From Atopsyche davidsoni (taxonomy: Eukaryota > Arthropoda > Insecta > Trichoptera > Hydrobiosidae): a DNA stretch of 64,000 bases. The notes under the pieces are model-generated. The model worked only from the letters and a program-made list of their open reading frames with translations. It was not told the origin of the DNA and did not search any database. The translations under genes were made by a program, and so were the position numbers. The stretch's first letter is position 1. Every line of letters starts with the position of its first letter. Below, piece after piece: positions 1-12,600 of the stretch. The stretch spans positions 2,914,001 through 2,978,000 of the forward strand of contig JAILWY010000022.1 of NCBI GenBank assembly GCA_022113835.1, written 5' to 3'.

Positions 1-2189
1 TGAAAATATATCAAGCCTGACGTTGATTGATTCAAAATTAACGTTTTGAATATTGACCTATTTCCTGAAACAGTTATAAAGTGATTGCGTAATTCTGAAC
101 ACAAGTAATCGTTTTTAACCTTTTTAAAAATCAGTGCTCACCTTTTTGTAATTATATCAGAAGATAGAAATCTACCCTTGGTGAATTTAATATAATTTTT
201 TGAATAACATTGAATGACAATTGGGTTGAATAACTCAAAAAATGATATTTTATAAACATACTTGAAACAAGTTACATGGAAACACAAAGCGAATGTTATA
301 CTTGTATTTTCCTAAAGTATTTCAAAAAGGCTTTGATACTCTGTCTCCCTTAATTTAAAATTGTAAAAACGCATTTTATTGTGAAATACAAATCTTTAGT
401 TACAAATTCCAAGTATTTCAGTAGCTGAAAAAAAAATTTCAAACGAAATTGGGCCAATTGACATAAAGGCGAAAAGCCACCCAAATATTTACAGTATGAG
501 AGTAATTATGTTGGAAAGGGTGGTTTTGACCAAGTAATCTACAAAAGAGGGTAAACCACGTATCGCTGGCTCAATTAACACAAACACGCACTCAAAGTAG
601 TGTAACTCATTTAAAATCAAAGCCTTATGTTTAACAGCAAGTGGTTTGTGTTTCAAGAGATCGAAATGGACACCAGCTCCTGAAATAACTGTTTTTGAAA
701 GCGATGAAAGCTTGTAATATTTTCTGCTTACTTCAAAGATTTTAAGAAACGTGTTAAGCCACATTATTCAGTGACAGACAAGCCAATAATTTATATTTAT
801 ATTAATGTTATTTTTTAGCAAGTAGTATGTTTTGAAAACCTTGAGTTTTCTCCAACCAAATTATTTGTTACAATTTTTTATACACACAAGCTTTTATAAA
901 ATTTGGGAGGGTCACTACTTCATTTTTTAATTTTATTTTTTATTATATTATTACGACAACCAGACTGCTTTGACATATAATTACTCCATGATAGTTTACT
1001 TTTTTTAATTATAAAATAATATATTTTATTATGAATAAATATTAAAACACAGTGATAGTTTATTTTATATCTATCTGCTATAATATCAATATTTAAAAAT
1101 TCTTTGAAGGCATACGTTTTCGTTTTAATTTCAGGAAACAATGTCGTGGTTGTTAAAGGCATCAGAGAAGTTTCCAGATTTTTTTTCTAAGCATCGTTTC
1201 ACTAGAATAAGAATCCCTCCAACCTCTCTTCCTTTTACTCGACTCGTAACATTCTTCTCGATTCGCAAACAAACAAACAATCCTTGTTATCTCTACGATA
1301 TAGATCTACGATGTCTCACACAGCATTTATACAGCTTCACATACTATTTAGAGCTGAAACATTATTTTATTTATTTGTTCTACGAGCTGGACACATCTAA
1401 GATTTAATAAACTGTAAAAATGAAGTCAACAGCCACACTCTTCAAAGAAAAATTATTTCCCCTAAATCTTATTTTTATATTTAGCATGTTAAGCCTCTTT
1501 TTTTTGGGGAAGCAGGAAGAGCTTATTCAAAATTATTTTATTCATTAATATCGAGTATCAAAAAGAACCTAAAAATAGGCCTTTCGCACAAAGCCTCCGA
1601 CGAAATATTTTCCAATAAATTCTCTAAACTTGAAAGGGACATGTCCGCGACATTTCAAATGCGGCTTTAAGGATTCTGGACAACGATTGAATAGTTTCAG
1701 TTACCACCCTCTTCCCACATCTGGCGAGGGGTGGCTTTTTATGAAATGTTTTTCACGATTGTGTCAATAGGCAGTAAGACTGCCATTTTCTGGGTATAAT
1801 TTGCATCGATATACTTTATTGCTTTTGGGACTCAACGGATCAACTACGAAAAGAATGCCACGTGAAGCTACAGTAAAAAAAAAAGCTTCTGATATTATAT
1901 ATATACGAGATCAAATATTCACATTATTTATATAAAACATGTGGTTGTATTATTTTTCTGTGATTTAATTGATAACTCTGAGTAGAAAGCTTTACAGCTT
2001 GATTACTGTACGAGTATGCAAATTACAAATTATTAGTATCACGATAAATGTATATATCAATTTTTAATAAAATTATTTAATCTCACACGTAAATAAAATC
2101 ACTATTGGATCGCTGTGTAATAAATAATTTAAACACAAACTTTTTTTGTCACAAACATCAATAATAAACCCCTGATGCATATTTCAAGT

Positions 2190-2480
2190 ATAAAAAGTCG
2201 ACTTTTTCAGTCGTCTCGCAAATCCGATAGTTTCCGCATATAAATTTCATGAATATTTCATAAGGGTGCGTTGATTTTTTTTTCAACCCTGTTGTGTTTT
2301 GCCGTCAAAGCATAGAGCTGAAAGATACGGCCGGGGATTTCTTAAAAAGCGGTCCAGAATGATGCTTCTGTGATATTTCTCAATTTGCGGATTCTGCGGA
2401 GACTTATGACGTCTTTTCCGGCCAACGAGAAAGATGGGGCTACTTAAAAAGTTCCAACCCCCAAAAGAGGGATTCGACTC
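2190..2480. promoter_or_regulatory. Candidate intronic regulatory island
   Basis: This patch is clearly less A+T-rich than its surroundings. It carries clustered site-like words: GTTGTGTTTTGCCGTC, ATACGGCCGGGG, TTATGACGTC (CRE/AP-1-like) and TTTTCCGGCC. No long reading frame explains the composition. It lies inside the receptor intron. The assignment rests on composition and motif density only. Confidence 0.3.
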
Positions 2481-2740
2481 AATTTACGCAAAAATATATC
2501 CATTCTCGCATTAATCTCGTACCGTTTCACAATAGAAGCCGTATTTTTGATATATACGATTTTTTTTCTTCTTTATTAATAATTTATAGCCCCAACGTCG
2601 CAAATGTGATGCGCAAAGAATGAGAACCTTCGATGATGGTAAGCAATGATGTGTTTGGACATATTTTTAGAAATACCACTGCAGTTTATTTTCATGATTA
2701 AAAAAAAAGAAAAAAAAAGAGGGTCGAAGAAGAATGTAAA

Positions 2741-2870
2741 CATGGATGCGGAATTTGCTTCAATGGTTAGAAAGTGGAAGTACAGCCAATTAAGTAAAAC
2801 TGGACCAAGATTAAGATATGCTCAGTGAGTTGATCACCAATTTTTTCTCACGAAAGGCATTTGAAAAAAA
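2741..2870 (+). repeat. Dispersed repeat family R-GAA, fragment with 5' part
   Basis: CATGGATGCGGAATTT at 2741-2756 recurs at 51531-51546. The following TCAGTGAGTTGATCACCAA block is the family core found in many other places in the window. The full pattern runs from CATGGATGCGGAATTTRC through a GATCACCAACC core and a GAGGAGAGGC box to a GAAGAAGAAG tail. The short tail and dispersed distribution suggest a SINE or the 3' end of a non-LTR retrotransposon, but no reverse transcriptase sequence is attached here. Confidence 0.6.
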
Positions 2871-3787
2871 AACCCTTATATTATATATTTTTGAAAATAA
2901 ATAAAATATTTATTATTAATAAAAAATAAATACTAGATGCCTTTGTGAATATTTGTTTTATTTATAATTTTTAATATAATAATTTGTATTTTAAACACGA
3001 AGCAATATTCCCCTTATGGGATAAAGATAGGGGCGTTAAAAGGCTTTAAGTGTTGGACGAGAATATAATTTATTTCAATTTAAAAGTACGATTTTTTATA
3101 AAATCTATTTCGTTATGTGTATTTTATGAGTTTCAAATGGCAAATAAGTGACCCTTTTCCATTATTTTTTTTAACCTTTATAAAATTCATCGTAAAAAAC
3201 ATACGTTCACAATTATCGTTTTATTCGATTGTCTCTCTTAAAATAAAAAAAACTCATTCAAAGCACATTTTCATGAAATATTTTTTTTATATTTAAATAA
3301 AAATAAAATCATTATAATTAATAAGATAAATAAAAAAAGGTTTCACTATAGTAGTAAAGTGCCAATACCAGACCACCCTAAAAAATTTAAATATATTTAT
3401 TAGCACAAAAATTTAAATTTTGAAGATACTAATAAATAAATCGTTTTCCGATTAATTAAGAAAAATTAAAAGAGATATTTACTTTGTCTTAAAATTTTTT
3501 TTTTGTATTATTTTCATAAAGAAAAATAACATTGCGATTATGTAGATGAAATATAATTTTTATCAATCATCAAAATAAATTTTAGGTACCGTTTTATACA
3601 TTTTTTTAATATTTAAAAAAAATAGTAATTTAATGTTGCTTTTATGCGGTGTTTTTATCTTATATTGTGGATTACTCTTTTGGATGCTTTAAGGACAGAC
3701 CAGAGAATATTGAGCTACAAAATTTTTTTGATTTGGTTTTTTGACTTTTGCGCTTAGAGGCTTTGATTTCTTCGACGCATCAGAGCC

Positions 3788-4383
3788 TTAAGGATCTTGC
3801 TATCTAACCTTGCTTGGTGTCCATCCCCCGTCTGCCACAAAAAAGTACCGTTTTACCTGGCGAAATCGTGTCATTTAATTAATTTCATTGTCACTTTATT
3901 TTTCTATGACGAGTGTTGATTTTTTTTATATAGTATTAAAAAAACTATAAATTATATTTATCTATTTTTTATTATTTAATTGACGTCCATTTTCAGGGTA
4001 AAATAAAATCTTGAAAATGTTAAAATATTGGATAAAATAACGAGTTTTCAAAACCAAAGTTTGTTAAAAAAAAATTTTTTTTTAATTTTAAAAATAATAA
4101 ATCGCACAGCGTTTATATTTAATCTTTTAATTCCAATTGAAAAAAAGACTTTCAAATGTTTAGGACTCTTAGAATAGGTACATGACGAATCTCCAAATTC
4201 CGGAAAAACACATATTTATCATATTAAATGTAAAATTTACAAGAAATGAAAAAATATTCTGTTGGGGAGAAGAGATGTATCTAACTTTTTGCATTTAAAT
4301 TTTTTTTATTGCTGCAGTCGATTTTTCGCAAAACGGACCAGAAAATGATCAAAAAAACTCGAGTACGGGACTTAGACCCTTAA
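3788..4383. mobile_element. TTAA-bounded repeat, copy A (piggyBac-like non-autonomous element)
   Basis: This 596-base segment is repeated with roughly 85-90% identity at 16648-17257. It begins TTAAGGATCTTGCTA and ends AGACCCTTAA, so the ends form a short inverted repeat (TTAAGGGTCT in the best form) bounded by TTAA. TTAA target duplication is the hallmark of piggyBac-type transposons. No transposase is encoded. The interior shares landmark words with copy B such as TGGTGTCCATCCCCCGTCTG and CGATTTTTCGCAAAACGGAC. The superfamily call is inference from the TTAA ends. Confidence 0.6.
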
Positions 4384-4763
4384 GCTGCAATACTCTTCTT
4401 CATTATTAATACCAGTCAAAAATAAACCACTGTACTAAGTTTGATATATAAATGTAATTCGACTGTAAGGCATATATTTTCAGATGTACTTCATATATTT
4501 TCTTCCTCTTGGTGCCGTGCTCTTAATGAAATATCTACCCCTATAGCGGTTTGAAATAAACTATTTCTCAATGAACATAAATCCTCCCCTATACGGAGCA
4601 GCCTGCGGTTCTTGAGTAATGTTCCACAGAAGACGACGAAAGCCAAGAGTTGAGGCTGTGTGGACAGAAGCCAGACAATTTCACATGATAATTTAATCAT
4701 TCAAGATGCCACGGCTGCTTAAATATAAATAAGAAATCAATTGATCAGAGTGTAAAAACTCAC

Positions 4764-5699
4764 CTGAAAGTACAGCACAACTCTGCACATCACGTTTCCG
4801 AAGAACCACGTCTCCGTGACGTCCCACAGCACAGTGGGCGGCAGGCAGATGAGAATGACCATGAAGTCAGCCACGGCCAGGTTGACGATGAAGTAGTTCG
4901 TGACAGTCCTCATGGAGTGGTTCCTGTAGACGGCAATGCAGACCAGGGCGTTTCCGACTAGCCCCACAAAGAAGACGACGCTGTGAGAAGCGATCAGCAC
5001 CCACTCATAGGGCTGAGGGAATATATAATCATGAAGCAGAGCAATGTACTCCTCCCTTGTATAATTGCAATAATCTGGATCGCCGACGCACTCTTCTTCC
5101 GTTGTATAGTTGCTTGTCGTTGTGGAAAAGGCTTCTCCGATAATCTTTGCATCATCGCCTTCATTTCTTATGTTTATATCCACATCAGATGCAGGGACTA
5201 CTGTAGCATTTATACTCGAATTATATATATTTTTATCAACGCTATAATCGATCTCGCTTTCATCAGCTTGCATGGGCTCGCTATCAACGTATCTTCTGTA
5301 TATCTCCTTTTCTAAATTCAAGCCATCGCTTATTATAATAGGGTTTTGATTTGCGTACAGTCCAAAAACTGCGTCTGTATCATCATGGGTATCTAGATTT
5401 TTATCACCCAGTAAGGTTTTGCGTTTGAATATCTCATGGTTTTCAGCGTATCCGGTTGAGTAGTCAGGGTTGAATAGTGCGTTTTTTTTAAAGCGTGTGT
5501 GTTTGTGCTCTTGGCTTGGTTCTCCGATAGTTTGTTTTGCGGGGAGAGATTCCTCGCACTTGCTTGAAAGGTTGTTGCCATGCAAATGCGGGTCTATAGC
5601 TGTAGCTGTGCACAGAGCCGGAGTTAGACAAAGCGTTAATGTGAGGAGGCTGTAGCTAAGTAGCCCAAAGTACAACCCTCGGTGTCTTTTAGGCTTCAT
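4764..5699 (-). CDS. AtR: Allatotropin receptor-like GPCR (orexin-receptor family), first coding exon
   Basis: This exon encodes 312 residues of a rhodopsin-class neuropeptide receptor, expected in the plasma membrane as a Gq/Ca2+-type receptor for allatotropin. Residues 1-6 are basic, followed by a hydrophobic stretch (about 9-30) that looks like a signal peptide. A polar extracellular region runs to about 230, with N-glycosylation sequons at N43, N160, N164, N197 and N212. TM1 is about 233-257 with the GN motif (N250). The loop motif MRTVTNYFIVNLAVAD leads into TM2 with D278. The ligand-pocket segment WDVTETWFFG and the TM3 cysteine C305 follow. The exon ends in LYFQ exactly at CAG|GTGAGT (phase 0), the conserved intron position before TM3's TVSVSV in orexin-type receptors. 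The start is the first ATG after an in-frame TGA at 5748-5750. TM3-TM7 are not in the window, so the next exon lies beyond base 1. The ~230-residue N-terminus is unusually long. A SIFamide-type receptor is the main alternative, but the RNHSMRTVTNYF/WDVTETWFFG pattern favours allatotropin. Confidence 0.82.
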
Positions 5700-5813
5700 G
5701 ACGGGTTGTTTATGGAACTGAAAGTGGAGGTCAAGCGATGCGGGTCTTCATTCAGCTAGAAGTGGTAGTGACTTTGTTGCTCACAGTATAGAGCTGATTC
5801 CTTGTGGGCGGAT
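5700..5813 (-). other. 5' leader segment of the receptor exon with 3' splice site
   Basis: On the minus strand the sequence just upstream (5816-5830) reads GCTTTTTCTGTTTCAG, a good polypyrimidine tract with CAG at 5816-5814. Transcription of the receptor therefore probably enters this exon at 5813 by splicing, which implies at least one non-coding exon further upstream (higher coordinates). The 114 leader bases contain an in-frame TGA at 5748-5750, so the coding start at 5699 is not an extension of an upstream reading frame. The base at -3 of the ATG is G, an acceptable context. Confidence 0.6.
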
Positions 5814-5815
5814 CT

Positions 5816-7397
5816 GAAACAGAAAAAGCCTTAATAAGTCTTAGTTTGTGCAGTAGGTAGAATTATAAATATTAAAAATTCAAACTATTTCCATGCTGAG
5901 ATTAAAACACTTGGGAAAAACTTTTACAATCACTTTTACAAAAACAGGTTTTTAACTACTTGTATTATTATATCGAATATTGAAAAGGCGTCGTACATAT
6001 ATAATATATACTCAATTGAATTCACAGATAATAGTATCTGTTTCTGAATATGAGGAAACTAGTTTCATGTATAACAAAAGCAAAAATGTATATGGAATGC
6101 CAAATATCCGGGAATATGCGGTTTCATTAAATTTTATTGTATGTCAAAAGTATTTTAAAATATTCACGACATACTGGTATAATTTTTAAACGAACATGTA
6201 AAAAAATGATTTTACTTCACAGTCTCGTCTATTGAAATCTTTGAAAGCCTTTTTTTTAGTTATTCATATTTGAAACAGTCTTACGAATATTTGAATGGGT
6301 ATTTCGTATAACTAAATTTTCAGCGCAAGAAAGCAACGAGTTCAAAGAACATTTTTAACCTTTGAAATCATATTCATACACCTTCGATGGACAAATAGCT
6401 ACCTTCGTCCGAAAAATGTACCTTCACTGTAGCATATTTTCTATGAAAATAGAATAATGGCATAACAAAACGAATTTCATGGATTTACGCTTTTTTTTAC
6501 ACTACACACAATCAAAAGTATTCAATGTAAGCAATTTAAAAATAAAAAATTGAACCTTTTGTACTTTTCGTGTTGAAATTTAAAAATGATTTCATTCTCA
6601 ACCGATTGCACTGTGGATAATTAAATTGGTTTTTTTTTTCAGGTTCTGTGCAGCTGAAAAACTCTTTCACCCTGAAACATTGAGCGTCCTGAAAGATGAA
6701 TTTCAAAACCTTAAAAATTTGTATCTATTTTACAAAAATGCTTTCAGTCTGAAACAACAGCCGTTAATAAATTATATATTAAGCTCTATAAGGACTTGCT
6801 GATTAAAATAAATTCGATACCTGTATATTAAAAAATGCACAGTTGATTATTTTTTTGTTTATATTTTTCAATGGCAACGATTGAATATAGTTTAATTCAA
6901 TCAATATTTATTATGATTACGTAGCTGAAAACGTTTTTAACATCACTGAAATCTGAAAGTCTGAGTAAACATATTCATTTACATCAACAAAAAATATTCA
7001 TAATATATACATTTTTCAGCAGGTTGATAAAGAATACAATTTTTTTTCTTCTTTTGTTTCTTGTTTGGCGTTGAAAAGGTAGGCTTTGATTTAAAAAAAA
7101 AGACATTTCCGCTATCAATTACGCCAAAAGTCAGACAACAGAGCAGTAACGAGAAGCTAGGCATACAAAAAGGAGCAAAACTCGCATAACATTTCATACA
7201 AGCTTCGTCGATCTATACAATAGAATATTCCTGATTGTTCCAAGGGCGTAGGCTTTTTGTCCATTAGTTTCGCGTTACTTGCAACACCCATCAAACAATG
7301 GCGTAAAGATACACACGAATGCGACGAATCACCATTGTATTGTCTGCCAGCAAGATGACGGTCTCGAAGACCCTTCCGGTTGTTTTATTATATTTTA
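5816..7397. other. A+T-rich non-coding stretch
   Basis: Sequence upstream of the receptor exon with homopolymer runs and no conserved reading frame. The small frames at about 5980-6189 and 6979-7197 have low-complexity, A+T-driven codon content. I see no repeat or site pattern that stands out. Confidence 0.5.
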
Positions 7398-8520
7398 CTA
7401 GCGGATACCCCCGGCGTGTTCTACTACGCTAAAAAAATAAATACATTTATTTTACTTGTTCGAAAAAAGGAAATTTTGTTTTTTATTAACTTTTTTATCT
7501 TAATGCTAGCGGATAAACAATATATTGAGTTTTTTCGGTAGGTGTGTAAACAAAGATTTTTACTACGTGGCGATAGTTTTTTAACGGCAAGTTTTGTTCC
7601 GGTGCACAATTTAAGTGGATTTAAGTTGTGAATGAGCATATATGGTGAACCAACTTTTAAAGTTATAATGTGTGGTGGCATTACAGATGGTTCCAAAGAG
7701 ATAAAAATCTCTATTGGATGGTTGACTCTATTTTGGAACTTCATTATACAGCAATGTTTTCGCAAAACTATTGTAGCTGTGCTCCTCGTTCTTCGACATT
7801 TTTTTTCAGTAAAATAAACACGTTGACCGTTTTCTAAATGAACAGCAAGATTGGATTGAACAGTTGGTTATCATTCGTGAATACTGAAACCAAGAATTCA
7901 GCAGACAGCTTCATTGCTGTTAACATATTTGCATATGTACTTGTCAATATCAATATCAATGTCAATATCAACGTTTCTTACTTTAATGGTGGTGGTAAAT
8001 CCTCTATCTTTTGGCTTTCGTCGCTGTATTTAGGATATCCATCCTTACCAGTTAAGTTTCAATAATCAAATCGCGTGGATATCTTTTCGTGCATTTGCCG
8101 TCTTTCATGCAAGGTGAGTTCATATTCAATGCTCCGCATGGGACAACGTCTTCTTGTAGATTCAGTAGTTCAGCAGATATAAATAACACTATCGATTAGA
8201 ATATGAGTGTGCGGTAATCTCCGTTTTTGCTTTAATCGCCTGTATGCCTACGTCAAAGCATCCTGAGAATACTCATGCATATGCAATATTGCAATTGCAT
8301 CGCGCGAATGAATATAATCATTGATACACAATTTCTTTTGGTTAAAACGAATGTACAGAAGCCACTCACTTTCAATTTTGGCGTACATGTCAACACAAAA
8401 CTGATGAAATACTTCACGGCATTTTAAAATGTGATTGGATCGTTGGGCTCTTATCATAATGCAATATGCATAATAATCCATAGATGAGACTTGTAATACG
8501 AATATTTTTGTTTAATATTT
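7398..8520 (-). pseudogene. Helitron Rep/helicase relic with intact-looking 3' end
   Basis: Reading leftward, pieces of an autonomous rolling-circle transposon protein appear in the correct order. A Rep-region piece with EVFHQFCVDMYAKIESE and YIHSRDA, then MHEYSQDA (8248-8481). Then LPHTHILID (about 8180-8210). Then a segment like CGALNMNS..DGKCTKRYPRD..TGKDGYPKY (about 8035-8150). Then KYICKYVN and SNEAV (about 7915-7945). Then LAVHLENGQRVYFTE (7808-7850). Finally the PIF1-type helicase C-terminal segment with MPPHIITLKVG and NLNPLKLCTGTKL (about 7580-7710). Frameshifts, stops and large internal deletions separate them, so it is dead. The element ends ...GGGTATCCGCTAG|T, the CTAG terminus typical of insect Helitrons, at 7398 with the flanking T at 7397. 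The 5' end is not identified. Confidence 0.85.
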
Positions 8521-9550
8521 TTTTTCCCATATAAAAACAGACAAACTCACTATGATAAAACTCTCTGTTGTGAATGACAGATAGTGATTTTGTTTTATGC
8601 GCGATCTTCACAATGTTCTTTTTTCAAATTTTTTGTGAGGAACGATGTCCACTTTACGGATTTCGGTGTTTTTTTTTTTTTTTTTGTGGCAGCCTGTAAC
8701 GGCAACTTCATACTAATATTTACAAACATCAATATCAGTATTTTTCTATTGGCAGCCATGCAAGCTGCCAGGTTCAAGACATTTTTGCGTATATGCATTA
8801 CGCGAAAATGTCAGTTCCTTTTATGAAATGTCAACTTTTGTATGGGATTTACTTAATTGAATAAACCAAATTTGATAATCAATTTTTATACTTTTATTGG
8901 TCTAAAATACTTTCAGTATTTTTGGCTTTCAAATGAAACCGGTGTGGGGCACATCGGTCGTATGGTTTCAAAGCCTATAACGGATAAACAAACATCTTTT
9001 GTGTTTTATATATAACGACGATTAAGCCTAAGATATATTTCTGAGTATCATAAAGTATCGAATAAATATAACATACTGAAAGTAATTTTCTACAAAATCT
9101 AAGGAAACGGAAGTGACCATCAGTGGCTAAAAAACGGGGGTGTAGGTAAAAATGAACACCAAACTCCCTTAAAGAAAAGCACTTGGAGTAAAAGAAGGGT
9201 TATTTATAAAACATAAATCACATAAATACAATCATCCCTTGCGAGCTAATAGAAACAATCGAATAATGGGAAAAAAACACCTGCTGTCGCTTTTATTTTC
9301 TGAACAATAGTTTGGTGCAAATAAAAAAACAGCTTTCTTCCTTTTGTCGCCGAAACACAAACACACTTTGCGACTTTCACAGCTGAAAAAAAATCTTAAA
9401 AATCTATATAAATATAATACGAAATACGACTAAAAAAATGTTTATTATTTCATGATGAGGTTCAAATCTACACTTCATACTACGTTGAAATATATTATTA
9501 TTACTTTCAACTCTACTGAAATAAATTCTCCGCCTTATCCTGTTCTCTAT
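8521..9550. other. Non-coding stretch upstream of the Helitron relic
   Basis: It may contain the degraded 5' part of the Helitron, but I could not recognise a TC start or further Rep sequence. It includes a 19-base T run near 8668-8686. Nothing else is supportable. Confidence 0.45.
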
Positions 9551-9551
9551 T

Positions 9552-9643
9552 AAACTCTGTGCTGAAGTGAACTGAAACGCGGGTCCGGTCACTTCAGGAT
9601 ATCAAAGTATTTTCCCTTTGAGCTACCCCAGATCGTCCGAGCG
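9552..9643 (-). repeat. Possible tRNA-derived SINE remnant
   Basis: On the minus strand TGGGGTAGCTCAAAGGG (9630-9614) resembles a tRNA D-arm/A-box. About 30 bases later ACCGGACCCGCGTTTC (9589-9574) could be a decayed T-arm/B-box. The cloverleaf cannot be completed and the B-box match is poor, so this is not a tRNA gene. A chance match is quite possible. Confidence 0.25.
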
Positions 9644-9650
9644 AAGATTT

Positions 9651-12600
9651 TTTTATGCCAACAACCCTCTTGAGTCGACTTTCAATAGCCTTATTCTTAT
9701 GCTGATTGAAAAAAAATCGAAAAACTACTATATTGGTGAATCAAAAAACCCCTGAAAAACTAATGAATAAATATATATATATAGTACCGAGTGCCTTCTC
9801 ATCAATTTAAAAAAAACAACCTGCACCGTTCAAGTTTTCCCTAAATATGATTTCATCACAAAAGATCATTCCCAGAAGGCATCTTAGATTTACATTTTAT
9901 CAATGTTTTAACCGATAACCTAACTTCGCGAAATAAAACATTGGAATATTTAAACTGAAATCAACTGCGATGATATCAACAAATTTTATGAGCCGAATGA
10001 TTAATTCATAAATTTCAGGAAATCGCAAATATCAACATATGCCCTGTAAATATATTTTTAAAATAACTTTATATTTCAGCGTAGATTATTATTTTGTCGC
10101 TTGAATTTATATTATAATAAAATAGACCCTACTCCTATTTTGACATCCTCATCCTGGACTCACTCTCATTTGAATAAATTATGTAAACTGAAATATGCTA
10201 TACTTTTAACTAGTCCCTCAAAAAAAGGCTTCATCTTTGTGTCAATCTATTTCCATCAAATTCTAAAAATATTGTGACACAATTATTCAAGTGTATATAG
10301 TTTAAAAATTATCAAGCTTTCATATCCAATGTGAGGCTTTGGGCTTAAGCTTGATTAGAGAAATAAGGTTTTGTTTTATATTTAAATTATAAATTTATTG
10401 CTCTAATAATATTAAAATAAAAAATACAAAACCAATAATTCCATAAAAAATAATAGACATATTAATCGACAAAGCAAGATTTCTTAGAAAATCGGAATTT
10501 ATTAAAAATATTCCTATTTTTGCGAATGAGATTTAAATTTGCAATTTCAAAACGGAAGTAGATCAGGAAAATGTTATTATTGTAATCCGGAAATGAGTTA
10601 AATAAATAACAAAACCTTACGATGAGAAAATACGGTGCTTTCTCACCTCAGAGATATTTTCTTGAAAGTTTTTTAATTTTCAAATTTACGCCAACTTCAT
10701 ATGCAAATACACTTTGAGAAAAATGGCAAACTTTAAAATTCTCAAGATCTTTATAAAATTAATAATAAAAGTATTTTTTATCGGGAATATGGATTAAATC
10801 AAAAGCTTATGAAAGGCTTTTTTAACGGAATTTTAAAAAGTAAAGATATTTCAAATAAACATCACTTTTATCTCAAATCTTATTTGCTCCGATATTATTA
10901 TTTCAAACTGACGCAGGGCTTAGATTTAAGTTAAATATATATATCAAAGCCTTAATATAGAAAAAGCTCGTAGATTATACAATAATCTTTCAAAATACCA
11001 TACCATTGTCTGCTGGGGTAAATAATTTCATGCAAAGTCCCCCTGAAATTCAGTCAACCGAAATACACTCTAGTTTGTTGTGATTCCAAACTTACTATAT
11101 TATAATTCAACTCGATACAGCCTTTGTAATCATTAGGGGTAGTGATGGAAAAATAATCGATTTTACGAAGTTTTTTGAAACAAAAAAAATAATACATTCA
11201 AATAATGACAATACTCTGATCAAAAAATATAAATAGCCGATTGATTGAATATTATATTTATGACAATAAAGAGTAAATGAATAAGGTAACTTTTAATTCT
11301 GTATTAGTACTTTATTTATTTATTATACCAGTCTCGGAAAATATGTCCAAAAAAATATTATTTTATTTTAGCAATGAACGGATTGTTAAATTTGTTCGCT
11401 TAAATGCGTGAAAAGATGTGAATTTTTTTTAATATTTTATATTTGATATAAGGAGATAATGATATCATTATATAATGGCAGAATTCAAAAATTCAAAAAA
11501 AATTATAACGGTCTAGTCGATAGTTTAAATTTGATTAATATACAGAGTGCATAAAACACATTCATGCTTAATATTTAATACAGTAAAGGCATATCGTCGA
11601 CTTTCGTTTTAAGGCTTTGACAGTGGCACAAACTCTTCCAGTGTGTGGTTTTTCTTTTAAAAAAAGCTCCCATCCCTATTTCATAAAAGCCCCATGGAAG
11701 GAGAAGACTCAAGACAATCTTAGTTTTCACCATAACTATCCCCATATTTCTTGTCACGTGATATGGCGTGTTAAAGGATTCTGAAACCTTTCACTGGTAA
11801 CCCATTGGAACATTGCAAACCTTTTTTTTTTAATCAGAAATCATTGCTGGTTATATCTATAGCTTTAAATTCATCCTTTAAACTGATGTGAATGAAAAAA
11901 TATTTATTTCAATTTATTTGATAATTCTCTTCCCTAGATTTAATATTCGCTCTGTTATTTACTCCCGAGTCCTTGGCTGTTCGACTCAGTAAACATTAAA
12001 GTGTTTTTTGGAGCAAAAAAGGAGAAATAGAAAACCATAAAATTAATGAACTGAAAATGGAAAAAAAGCCTTAAATCTGTGACTACAGGGTAAACAAAAA
12101 CCATTGTTTATGTGATAAGTATATCTTATACAGAGTGTGTGAGTCTCTAGAACTAAATAAATAACTATAAAAAAGTAATTGGAATAAATTTATTCCATAA
12201 ACGAGCTTAAGTCTAATAGTTTTTTGTGTTATTTTTATCATTTGGTAATTTTATACAAATATGTCCCCTATGTGTATGTATTTAATAAAAACTAAAGTAA
12301 TCAACATATGTTACAAATAATATTAAATAGGCATACAATAAAAATCGAATAATTTTATTAACATATCGTTGAATGATAATTGTTACGTTATTAATTTAAA
12401 AAAAATATCCAAGTATTTCTAATATCTTATTAGAAATAAAGTAATTTGAATGGTTGAACTAAAACACTCAAAATAATTTAAATGTTTAAAACATTTCAAT
12501 TATTAAAGTAGCTTGATTACAAGGCTCTTGGCTTTAATTTGAAGAAAATTTAGATATGTTTTGAAAACAATTAGATGAATTTGACTTAAGTTGTTAGAAA

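Larger units (their letters stand above)
1..4763 (-). other. First coding intron of the receptor (partial)
   Basis: The minus-strand donor GTGAGT at 4763-4758 opens an intron with no acceptor-linked TM3 exon in the remaining 4.7 kb. The short open frames here (for example around 489-764 and 4491-4700) lack hydrophobic helices and the DRW/NPxxY motifs expected next. The intron holds one TTAA-bounded repeat (3788-4383), one dispersed-repeat fragment (2741-2870) and a less A+T-rich patch (about 2190-2480). The rest is A/T-homopolymer-rich sequence in which I see nothing specific. Confidence 0.65.

Noticed and set aside
489..764. Minus-strand 91-codon frame inside the receptor intron
   Set aside because: No GPCR motif, no recognisable domain, and no convincing splice context.
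1141..1407. 88-codon plus-strand frame after an acceptor-like TTTCAGG
   Set aside because: TTTCAGG is common throughout the window. The product has no domain and turns into A+T-driven residues.
4491..4700. Minus-strand frame next to the receptor exon, as a possible TM3 exon
   Set aside because: It lacks TVSVSV, a DRW/ERW motif and any hydrophobic helix, and the donor at 4763 splices past it.
7424..7765. Minus-strand 113-codon frame as an independent gene
   Set aside because: It is the helicase C-terminal part and 3' end of the Helitron relic.
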